Assembly (NCBI GenBank): GCA_018224345.1
Contig: JAGTUW010000253.1
Coordinates: forward strand, 1 to 8,213
From: Bacteroidota bacterium
Lineage (GTDB): Bacteria; Bacteroidota; Ignavibacteria; SZUA-365
Direction of reading: 5' to 3'
DNA length: 8,213 nucleotides
Shown here: piece after piece, positions 1 through 6,431 of the stretch
How the letters are laid out: every line of letters begins with the position of its first letter
How positions within the stretch are numbered: position 1 is the stretch's first letter
Notes under the pieces: generated by a model
Told to the model about the DNA's origin: nothing
What the model saw: the letters and a program-made list of their open reading frames with translations, nothing else
The model's database searches: none
Made by a program: the position numbers and the translations under genes

Positions 1-965
1 GCCGCCGATATGTGCGGCCAGATGCTCGTCACAAACCACTGCGCGGCATCACTGTTCGGTGCCCAGGCCAGAGACCCGACGAGCACAACATGCGCGTCGT
101 CACAGCCCTCGTCAAACGGCCGGTGCCGCTCGATATCCACACCCGCAGGAATCACACGCACTCGTGCACGGTCTCCCTCCAAAGGACGCGCCGCCTCTTC
201 CGCCGGCGCGTCCATCCCCGTAATCCTGTTCTTTCCTTTCATTTCCGCAGTGCTGCGTGTCTCCCTGCCCACACCGGGATTCACGCCTTCTTGCCGCGAC
301 GGAATTTCGTCCTGTTCCGTTTGCCCGGATACAGAGGCAAGCGCGTCGTGTATGGCCCGGGCATCTTCCGGTGTAATGGCGGCGATGACGTCAGGGTGAC
401 GGAGGGCAGTGGCTTCGAAACGGTACAGCCGGGAGGATTGCATGTTGAAATACATCCGTGCCGGCAGAAACTGCGCCTGTTCGACATAGCGGCGATAAAT
501 CGTGGTTTCAAAATTGTGTTCGCGGAGAACATAGGGAATGCCGTAACGCTTCCGTACATACTCCCCGTAACAGGCCATGTGCGCGTGATCGACATGCAGC
601 ACATCAAAGTGCCGTTCCGTGCACAGCGCATCGAGCTGCGCGTACATTTCCGGAGCTTCGTATTTGGAAACCGGATAGGGCAGGGGAGAAAAAAGGTTGC
701 GCAGTACTTTCCATGGCGTGTTCCGTGTATCGTGTACCACTGTTTCGAGTTCACAGAAATCCGGCATGTCCCCGACCACATCCTCCCGTTGCTCGCGGGG
801 ATCAACCTGGGGCGCAAAAGCCACGAAGGTGATATGGTGTCCGCGGGCCGCAACCGAACGCGTGATGTTGTAAATCCCGATAGCGCTGCCGTCACTCACC
901 GGCCACGGGATGCGCGGTGAAATCTGCAGGATGTGGAGACGGGGTGAGGAAGTGGTGTCTTGCAC
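1..965 (-). CDS. Family 4 glycosyltransferase (GT-B, group 1), cut by window edge
   Basis: The 321 residues present cover the N-terminal Rossmann domain and the start of the C-terminal one of a group 1 glycosyltransferase. The N-terminus, RLHILQISPRIPWPVSDGSA (9-28), is the classic first strand and Gly/Ser-rich loop, followed by an amphipathic helix and RGHHITFVAF (41-50). FDVLHVDHAHM (120-130) and YVLREHNFET (145-154) fit the domain core. VRVIPAGVDIERHRPF (269-284) and VVLVGSLAWAPN (293-304) open the second domain, where the donor binds. The usual EX7E motif lies beyond the edge. Residues about 214-266 are a polar insert of unusual length. The start is GTG at 965, 12 bases after the previous stop. 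An in-frame TGA two codons upstream and the lack of an earlier ATG leave it as the only start that keeps the first strand. No clear Shine-Dalgarno sequence is visible. This is probably another enzyme of repeat-unit synthesis. Confidence 0.9.
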   Translation of the reverse strand, partial: MQDTTSSPRLHILQISPRIPWPVSDGSAIGIYNITRSVAARGHHITFVAFAPQVDPREQREDVVGDMPDFCELETVVHDTRNTPWKVLRNLFSPLPYPVSKYEAPEMYAQLDALCTERHFDVLHVDHAHMACYGEYVRKRYGIPYVLREHNFETTIYRRYVEQAQFLPARMYFNMQSSRLYRFEATALRHPDVIAAITPEDARAIHDALASVSGQTEQDEIPSRQEGVNPGVGRETRSTAEMKGKNRITGMDAPAEEAARPLEGDRARVRVIPAGVDIERHRPFDEGCDDAHVVLVGSLAWAPNSDAAQWFVTSIWPHISA

Positions 966-977
966 GGGAGGTCACGC

Positions 978-1991
978 TTATTCATACAACAATTTGGTAA
1001 ACCAGCCGCGTAAATGCAGGCTTTCGCGCAACGGGAAACGGGCGGGACGCCCGGGAAGCGGCGTATCCCGTCTTCTGCGTGCGGCGATGCCACCATACCC
1101 GGCGACAATGCCGCGCAGGACAGGAACAGCACGCCGCCAGTCCTTGATCACGGCGAGCAGGCGGCGCAGGGAAAACAGCAGTGAAACCGGAAGTGCGACG
1201 ACAAGCGGAAAGTATTTCCACAACAGCCAGAGACTGTTGCGCGTCACGTAACGCAGGCGCTCGTATTGCCGTCTGCCTACGGGAGAAAGTGCGTGCCAGA
1301 CGACCGCCTGCGGATCATACACGATGCGATACCCGCAAAGCAACAGTTGAAAAGCCAGGTCGTTTTCCTCGCGTCCCCAGAAAAATTCCTCGCCATACCC
1401 CTCGGTACAACGTACGGCGGACATGCGCAGGAGCGAACCGCCGGCAGCGATGTTCACCACGTCATAGCCACGCGCCGCGTCTCCGCCGGAAGCGAAACGC
1501 TCGATCCCGGCCGTCTCCGCCACGCCGGTGGCGGGGTGCACGCAAGCGGCACAGACCGATGCAATGCGCCGGTCGGACTCCATCGTCTGCAACAGCCGAA
1601 GAACGTCATCTGTCCCGCGCGGCCAGGAATCATCGTCGAGTGTCAGCAGATACGGTGTGCCGACGCGCTCGAAAAGGATATTACGAGCGGCAATTCCGGT
1701 ATTATGCTCGAGCAACAGGCAGGTCATGCGCGGATACAGGACGGAAGGACGAAACGGCAGCGGCGAAGGCGCATCGATCGCACGTGGCGCGCACCCTGTC
1801 AGCAGCGTGGTCGGATGTGTATCGATGCCGAATTCCCCGGTCAGCATTTCCCGCGTCCCGTCGGTCGAGGCGTTGTCGATCAGCAATACACGCATGTCGG
1901 GAACAGCCAGCACGGCGGTGAGCGTGCGCTGGAGGTCCTCACAGCGATTGTACGAGAGAATACCTGCCGTCACACTGAGGAGACTGCTCAT
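978..1991 (-). CDS. Family 2 glycosyltransferase (GT-A fold)
   Basis: This 337-residue enzyme is expected to transfer a nucleotide-activated sugar to the growing lipid-linked repeat unit at the cytoplasmic membrane face. It begins with the GT2 strand VTAGILSYNR (7-16). Next come VLLIDNASTDGT (35-46) with the nucleotide-binding Asp, the metal-binding DDD triad (119-121), and a late acidic motif WGREENDLAFQLLLCGYRI (205-223) likely to contain the catalytic base. The overall pattern resembles rhamnosyltransferase-like COG1216 proteins, but donor and linkage cannot be read from sequence. Residues 54-90, between the second and third core strands, form an unusually long Pro-rich insertion. Residues 253-281 are hydrophobic and basic and may anchor it to the membrane. 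The start at 1991 lies 40 bases after the flippase stop, behind a G-rich run (AGGGGGG). An upstream ATG at 2078 would add 29 residues unlike the family N-terminus. Confidence 0.92.
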   Translation of the reverse strand: MSSLLSVTAGILSYNRCEDLQRTLTAVLAVPDMRVLLIDNASTDGTREMLTGEFGIDTHPTTLLTGCAPRAIDAPSPLPFRPSVLYPRMTCLLLEHNTGIAARNILFERVGTPYLLTLDDDSWPRGTDDVLRLLQTMESDRRIASVCAACVHPATGVAETAGIERFASGGDAARGYDVVNIAAGGSLLRMSAVRCTEGYGEEFFWGREENDLAFQLLLCGYRIVYDPQAVVWHALSPVGRRQYERLRYVTRNSLWLLWKYFPLVVALPVSLLFSLRRLLAVIKDWRRAVPVLRGIVAGYGGIAARRRRDTPLPGRPARFPLRESLHLRGWFTKLLYE

Positions 1992-2031
1992 CGCCCGCCC
2001 CCCTGACTTGAATATGTGTTGTCGTACGCTG

Positions 2032-3600
2032 TCATGCTTCTGGTGTATCCTTCCCGTCGTTTGCGGAAGTCCCGCCACCTTGTCTGCTGCGTTTCAGTGC
2101 ACCGAGATGTGTTTTCCATTGCGCGAGTTCATCGACGGTAAAGATGCGCAGTACGAAGATGGCGACGATCGTGACAGTAAGCGCGATACTGTTGGAAACG
2201 ACCCAATGCAGATCGCCCGGGAGCAGACGCGCGGCGATGAAGATGAGAAAGAGCATCAATGCCTTGCCGATGACGGGTTTCATGGACAGATCGATGCCGG
2301 TACGCGAGTGTAATATAAGAAAAGCGAAGCCTGCGAGCACGGCAAGCAGTTTCGCCACGGCGGCACCGGTGGCGGAGAAGTAATTGATCAGCAGGGCTCC
2401 GGCAGTGAGGCTGACGGCGGCGAGTATCACAGCGAATTTCGTGTTGTTGCGCAGATGTCCGCGTGCATTGTTGAGCTCCACGAGAAACGTGTTCAACGCC
2501 ATCGGCAGAAAGGTCGCGAAGAGTATCGTCATCGGGAGCACGGAAGCAGTGAAATTCCCGCGAAAGGCCAGTTCCACCAGCAGCGATGAATTGGTAAGAC
2601 CGAGACCCGCGAGCAGTACCGCACCGACAAGCAGAGTTTTCACGGAAAGAGAGAATAGCCGTGTCAGCCGCGCACGCTGCGCCTCGTCATCAGTCACACT
2701 GGCACGTGCGAAAAACGGTACGGCGGAAATCGCGATGACGGTCGGAAAGACGGCAAGAGGCGACATGACGCGCAACGCGGCATTGTACACGCCGACAGCT
2801 TCCTCGCCGTGAAATGTTTCCAGGTACATCGAATCGATGCTCACATGCAACGCATTGAACAGCAGAAAGACAGCAAGTGGCGCACTGCTGCGGATCAACT
2901 CCAGCACACCGCTCCAACGCGGCCGCACGGGCTCGGTATTGATGCGGCGGGTCAGGGAGACACCGAGCAGCAGCAGCAGCAGCGCCCCGCCGAGATTGCT
3001 CACCGTGTACAGCGCCATCGCATGTATCGGATTCGTAAAAGATGCCGGTATGACGATCACCGCGGCAAGCAGTATCAGCGCATCCAGCGCCATGGTCACC
3101 GACGGCAATCCCATGCGCGACTGCGAACGAAAAAGCGCATCCAGCGTCCCGCGCAGCACGGGAATTTTCGATGACACCACGACATTGAGCAGCATGATGT
3201 TGAGCAGGAGAAAGAACGACCACTCGGGCTTGAGCAACCACCCGATGCCGAGACTCAGTATCCAGGCAGGAAGCAGCAGCAGACTGCGGCCGGCCGTCGC
3301 TTCCAGAATAACCGTCGCTGCACGGCCGGGCATGATGGCCAACCGGCGCATGATCACCGGTCCGATACCGAAATCTGCTATCATCGAAGTAAACGCCACG
3401 ATCTGTATTGCCAGAGCGAAACGGCCGAAGGACTGCTCCCCGAGTATGTTGATGATACCGATGATGGCGAAAAAACTCGCCGCAAAATTCACCCCGTAGG
3501 CCAGCATGGACAGCAACCCCTGCGACAACACTCCCGATGTGCCCGCACTCCCGAAAGGCGGAGGCGAAGAAGGTACCGGCCGCTCATCGTTTTCATTCAT
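2032..3600 (-). CDS. wzx: Lipid-linked oligosaccharide flippase (Wzx, MOP superfamily)
   Basis: This 522-residue integral membrane protein should move undecaprenyl-linked repeat units from the cytoplasmic to the periplasmic face. The Polysacc_synt/MOP pattern is clear: a first helix at about 30-52, GEQSFGRFALA (54-64), IADFGIG (74-80), and a second-half signature IDSMYLETFHGEEAVGVYNA (255-274) typical of Wzx proteins. Hydrophobic helices continue to about 485, giving around 12-14 in all. Both ends are polar: a Pro/Ser-rich N-terminus (residues 7-20) and a C-terminus rich in Gly, Lys and Asp after 503. The ATG at 3600 overlaps the previous gene by 8 bases (ATGAATGA), implying translational coupling; a GGGGAG lies about 10 bases upstream. 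A frame open to 3708 would add 36 Arg/Pro/Gly-rich residues inside the upstream gene and is not expected for this family. Confidence 0.93.
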   Translation of the reverse strand: MNENDERPVPSSPPPFGSAGTSGVLSQGLLSMLAYGVNFAASFFAIIGIINILGEQSFGRFALAIQIVAFTSMIADFGIGPVIMRRLAIMPGRAATVILEATAGRSLLLLPAWILSLGIGWLLKPEWSFFLLLNIMLLNVVVSSKIPVLRGTLDALFRSQSRMGLPSVTMALDALILLAAVIVIPASFTNPIHAMALYTVSNLGGALLLLLLGVSLTRRINTEPVRPRWSGVLELIRSSAPLAVFLLFNALHVSIDSMYLETFHGEEAVGVYNAALRVMSPLAVFPTVIAISAVPFFARASVTDDEAQRARLTRLFSLSVKTLLVGAVLLAGLGLTNSSLLVELAFRGNFTASVLPMTILFATFLPMALNTFLVELNNARGHLRNNTKFAVILAAVSLTAGALLINYFSATGAAVAKLLAVLAGFAFLILHSRTGIDLSMKPVIGKALMLFLIFIAARLLPGDLHWVVSNSIALTVTIVAIFVLRIFTVDELAQWKTHLGALKRSRQGGGTSANDGKDTPEA

Positions 3601-5095
3601 CGCCGGACCGCTCCCCTGCCTGCGCGGGAAGCGCCACCCCGGCTTCCTCCGCGGTTTTTTTCTCCCTCCACCACAGATCGATGAAGCCGAAGAGCACAGC
3701 CAGCACATATCCGGCTTCCTGCCCGAAAAACTGATTGATGGTCAGGGAAATCAGAAAGGTTGACAGTATGACCGCCACCGCCGCCCCGGCGAACAGACGC
3801 AGGCGTAACCGTTCGTCCGGATCGTACCCGGGCGCATCGCGAAACCAGCGCGTAAGCCGGAAGGCGCGCCAGGCGAACAACAGCCAGGCAGTGAACAGCA
3901 GGAAGATCCCGACAATACCGAAATGCCGCAGCGCCCAGGCAAAGCCGTTGTGCGTCCAGGTCGGCTCTATCGTCGTCATCGAGGTCAGCTTGGTGAAATG
4001 CGCCGGAACGGACATCCCCTTGCCAAGAAACCAGTGCCCCCCGATATCGCCGAGTATCGCCCGCGCCTCCGCATGACGGTTCTCCACAGACACATCGATG
4101 CGATAGTCGCCGATGGATATGAAACGGCTGCTGATAGATCGCCACAGTACATCGACGGATATCACGTCCTCAAGAAACAGCGGATACGCGGCCACGACCA
4201 GTAGCGCGACGACAGCCGCATATTTCAGCATGCGACGCCGGATGTCACGGCCCAGCATCATGAACATCAGCGCATACGATGCCAGCGCAGTCACCCAGAT
4301 CGTCCGGTAAAACGACAGCACTGTGCTGGTGATGCCGACAACCAGTATGCCCGCCCAGAACAGGACCATGAGCTTGCGTCGTGCCGCGAGCAGGGGCACC
4401 ATCCCGAGTACGGCCAACGAAAACACCAGATAAAATGTATCCGATGCGCGGCTTGCGCCGACCTGCCACATCCATACGGCCGCGACCACGCGCTGCTTGT
4501 AGAGAAAAATATTCTTCGTCGCCAGAATCGCCAGCGTCAGCAACAACACAGCGCCGACGATGTACTGCTTTGTGCGCGTGTCACATTCATGCGCGATGGG
4601 AATGAACATCAGCACGGAAGAAAGCACTGCCATCTCACGCAGCCATACATAGGGTTCCGCACCATAGCCGAAAGACACCGGTGCGAGCAACAGCATCTGC
4701 AAAAGCAGCGCAACACTCAGTATCCCGGGCAATGACCAGTGCAGCGGCTTGCGCGCAATTACGACACGATGAAACAACCACCACAGCAGACCACCGTAAT
4801 ACAGCACGGCATGGACCACCTCCTGTGGCGTCAGGCCCTTTTCCAGTTGCCAGAAGACAGGGACGAGCAGCAGAATGGACAGCGATATCCATACCACGGG
4901 ATTCTGCATGACCAGCAGCGCTCCCAATACGGCTGTGACAGCGAGAAGCAAAGGGTACTCGAGATGCAGATAAAACGCGAGCAGCATCACGCCGAGGACG
5001 ACAGAAAGAAAGATCGCCGTTTCCTTCCACGACAGCGGCGTGTCATACTCCCGCGCCGTGTCGGCACCAGCGAGTATGGCAAGCAGTTGTCTCAT
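3593..5095 (-). CDS. O-antigen polymerase/ligase family membrane protein (Wzy/WaaL type)
   Basis: This 500-residue protein has roughly a dozen hydrophobic helices between about residues 26 and 476. A large extracytoplasmic loop falls at about 309-386. The Wzy_C/O-antigen ligase signature is seen as an arginine-containing segment SFYRTIWV (261-268) and, at the end of the loop, LGKGMSVPAH then TWTHNGFAWALRHFGIVG (379-396). H382 matches the position of the conserved periplasmic histidine of this family. The polymerase would join lipid-linked repeat units in the periplasm; a ligase would pass polymer to an acceptor. Placement between Wzz-type and Wzx-type genes favours polymerase, but sequence alone does not separate the two. 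The start at 5095 gives an ATGA overlap with the upstream stop, with GGAG just upstream. A longer frame from 5140 would add 15 residues read through the upstream gene and is less likely. The C-terminal 20 or so residues are polar and probably cytoplasmic. Confidence 0.88.
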   Translation of the reverse strand: MRQLLAILAGADTAREYDTPLSWKETAIFLSVVLGVMLLAFYLHLEYPLLLAVTAVLGALLVMQNPVVWISLSILLLVPVFWQLEKGLTPQEVVHAVLYYGGLLWWLFHRVVIARKPLHWSLPGILSVALLLQMLLLAPVSFGYGAEPYVWLREMAVLSSVLMFIPIAHECDTRTKQYIVGAVLLLTLAILATKNIFLYKQRVVAAVWMWQVGASRASDTFYLVFSLAVLGMVPLLAARRKLMVLFWAGILVVGITSTVLSFYRTIWVTALASYALMFMMLGRDIRRRMLKYAAVVALLVVAAYPLFLEDVISVDVLWRSISSRFISIGDYRIDVSVENRHAEARAILGDIGGHWFLGKGMSVPAHFTKLTSMTTIEPTWTHNGFAWALRHFGIVGIFLLFTAWLLFAWRAFRLTRWFRDAPGYDPDERLRLRLFAGAAVAVILSTFLISLTINQFFGQEAGYVLAVLFGFIDLWWREKKTAEEAGVALPAQAGERSGDE

Positions 5096-6288
5096 TCCAC
5101 TCCGCGTTTGAAGCCCAGATGCCGTTTGACCGACGCCCATTCGTCGGGATATTCCTGCATATAGTAACGAAAACGCTCACGCAGTAACACGAAAAACATA
5201 GCCACGGCAAGAACGCTGAACGAGGCCGCAAGCACGATCACCGACCGCTTCGGCCTGTCCTTGCGCTCTGCCGGTGCCGGACTGTCGAGTGGAACGAGCA
5301 CATGCATGGTCTTGTGCTCTTCAATGATGGATTGCTGATACATCGGCAACAGAAAACCCTGCAGCTTGCTGAGTATCTCAATGTCCCGGTACAGCCGCAG
5401 GTAGGTCAATCCTTCCTCCGGAAGATCCAGGTCTTTGTCCCCGAGCAGTCCGGCGAGATCATTGTCGCCGAGTCCCGGAATCTGCTTCTCCAGTTCCCGT
5501 ACCAGTGAACGCTGCGCGAGAAGTTCCGGATCGTCTGCCCTGAGATTCTGTTCCAGCAACCCGAGATACACTTTCTGCGCACCGAGTTTCGCATACAGCT
5601 CACCCGCCGCGGAAATCGTCGCCTTGGTCTGTTCTTCGAGGGCAATGATATTCGTGCGTTTCTGGAAATCGGCAAACTGCCGTTCCAGTTTCGCGAGACT
5701 GTCGCGAATGCTCACATACTGTAATTCGATGAATTCCCGGTTGCCCCTGGCCTCGATACTGTTGAGCTCGGTGGCGATTTCATTGAGCTTGTGGAAATAG
5801 GCCGCCGCGATATCCGCCGCACGCTGCGCATCCCTGGCCCAGACACTGATGACAACACGGCCTTCCTGTTCATACGTGAACTGTGAATTGTTTTTCAGCG
5901 TCCGCAGGGCGTTCTCCATCGAGCCGTCGCTGATGTCATAGACCTTCATCAGATCGAATTCTTCGACAAGTTCCTCACCGATACGCCGGCTTTCGAGAAT
6001 GGCGATATGACTGTATCCGCCGGAACCACCACCGAGATTGCCGATACCGAAGGATTTGAGCGTCGTGCTCAAGCCGCCTGCCAGCGATTCGAACATGCTG
6101 GACTGTCCCTGCGGCGGAAGAAACGTCGCACTGCTCTTGTACCAGTTCGGCATTGTCAGCGAATACACCGCCGTCACGACGGCTGCGATAAAAAAGGCGA
6201 GCAGGAGAAATTTCCAGTGCCGGAGCAGAACAAAAACCGAACGCACGAAAGGACGGTTGTCCTGTTGCCGGGTGGGAGTCTGATTCAT
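5092..6288 (-). CDS. Polysaccharide co-polymerase / chain-length regulator (Wzz family)
   Basis: This 398-residue inner-membrane protein has the two-helix layout of the Wzz/PCP family, which sets polymer length by acting with the polymerase. The first membrane helix is at about 26-46, after a short cytoplasmic N-terminus. The Wzz-type beta region follows (NWYKSSATFLPPQ, about 48-60), then a Gly-rich loop (85-91). A long charged helical stretch at about 180-270 is likely coiled-coil. A Pro-containing segment, SPAPAERKDRPKRS (336-349), leads into the second helix at about 349-369, as is usual in this family. The tail after that helix is only about 29 residues and has no Walker A or Tyr-rich cluster, so the fused BY-kinase of Wzc/CpsD-type proteins is absent. 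The stop overlaps the next gene's ATG in an ATGA quartet. Only a weak GGAA lies ahead of the chosen start. Family assignment is secure; the polymer it acts on is unknown. Confidence 0.92.
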   Translation of the reverse strand: MNQTPTRQQDNRPFVRSVFVLLRHWKFLLLAFFIAAVVTAVYSLTMPNWYKSSATFLPPQGQSSMFESLAGGLSTTLKSFGIGNLGGGSGGYSHIAILESRRIGEELVEEFDLMKVYDISDGSMENALRTLKNNSQFTYEQEGRVVISVWARDAQRAADIAAAYFHKLNEIATELNSIEARGNREFIELQYVSIRDSLAKLERQFADFQKRTNIIALEEQTKATISAAGELYAKLGAQKVYLGLLEQNLRADDPELLAQRSLVRELEKQIPGLGDNDLAGLLGDKDLDLPEEGLTYLRLYRDIEILSKLQGFLLPMYQQSIIEEHKTMHVLVPLDSPAPAERKDRPKRSVIVLAASFSVLAVAMFFVLLRERFRYYMQEYPDEWASVKRHLGFKRGVE

Positions 6289-6298
6289 GGTAATTCCG

Positions 6299-6334
6299 TT
6301 ATATCAATAGTATGTCACAATTCGGGAAGGTCAT
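6299..6334 (-). CDS. Possible 11-residue leader ORF before the co-polymerase gene
   Basis: An ATG preceded by AGGAAGG at a 9-base spacing opens a reading frame encoding MTFPNCDILLI. Its TAA ends 10 bases before the co-polymerase ATG. The last four sense codons are ATA, CTA, TTG and ATA, likely rare in a genome this GC-rich. The position resembles a translated leader that could couple ribosomes into the next gene, which itself has only a weak GGAA upstream. The peptide matches nothing I recognise. Its length is within what chance gives, so this is a candidate only. Confidence 0.2.
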   Translation of the reverse strand: MTFPNCDILLI

Positions 6335-6349
6335 ACCGGCAGCCCTTCC
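6325..6349 (-). repeat. Inverted repeat GGAAGG/CCTTCC with an ATG in its loop
   Basis: Read on the minus strand, GGAAGG (6349-6344) can pair with CCTTCC (6330-6325) across a 13-base loop. The 5' arm is the only strongly purine-rich, Shine-Dalgarno-like sequence in the spacer, and the loop holds the ATG at 6334-6332. The fold would hide the ribosome site. A 6-bp stem with a 13-base loop can easily arise by chance. Confidence 0.3.
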
Positions 6350-6431
6350 TTGAGATGAAGCGCGGCCTGCCGTGTACACGCATGCAGTACCGTGGTGTCG
6401 GACGCCGCCGGCGGACTGCCGCCAGCGCTGC

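Larger units (their letters stand above)
6289..6431. other. Structured 143-bp spacer between exporter and co-polymerase genes
   Basis: This is the longest non-coding stretch, in an operon whose other junctions are overlaps or gaps of 12 and 40 bases. It holds a perfect 10-bp palindrome CGTGTACACG (6371-6380), a second one CCGCCGGCGG (6405-6414), and a hairpin GGCGG-CAGT-CCGCC read on the minus strand (6423-6410) that shares an arm with the second palindrome and therefore competes with it. Nearer the downstream gene are a GGAAGG/CCTTCC stem and a possible 11-codon ORF. No T-run follows the GC hairpin, so a Rho-independent terminator is not supported. No convincing -35/-10 pair was found. It could hold an internal promoter, an mRNA processing site or a leader. 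Confidence 0.6.

Noticed and set aside
281..895. 204-codon minus-strand open frame within the GT4 gene
   Set aside because: It is an alternate frame of the same DNA with Ser/Arg/Pro/Thr-rich low-complexity translation. The frame starting at GTG 965 carries the conserved motifs.
12..920. Long open frame of about 300 codons on the plus strand opposite the GT4 gene
   Set aside because: The translation is Arg/His-rich with no domain pattern, while the minus-strand frame shows a full set of glycosyltransferase motifs. It is an antisense shadow in GC-rich DNA.
2968..2982. (CAG)5 trinucleotide run
   Set aside because: It encodes a leucine run in a flippase membrane helix on the minus strand. It is short, in frame, and explained by codon preference, so phase variation is not supported.
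3601..3708. N-terminal extension of the flippase from an upstream ATG
   Set aside because: The extra 36 residues are Arg/Pro/Gly-rich antiphase reading of the upstream gene's end. The ATG at 3600 gives a normal Wzx N-terminus and a coupled overlap.
3751..4145. Smaller minus-strand open frames within the polymerase gene
   Set aside because: They are out of frame with the membrane protein, rich in Arg, Cys and Gly, and lack any membrane or domain pattern. They are shadows.
6289..6320. Promoter before the co-polymerase gene (TATAAC with TTGTGA)
   Set aside because: The two elements are only 11 bases apart, too close for a sigma-70 promoter, and no other well-spaced partner was found.
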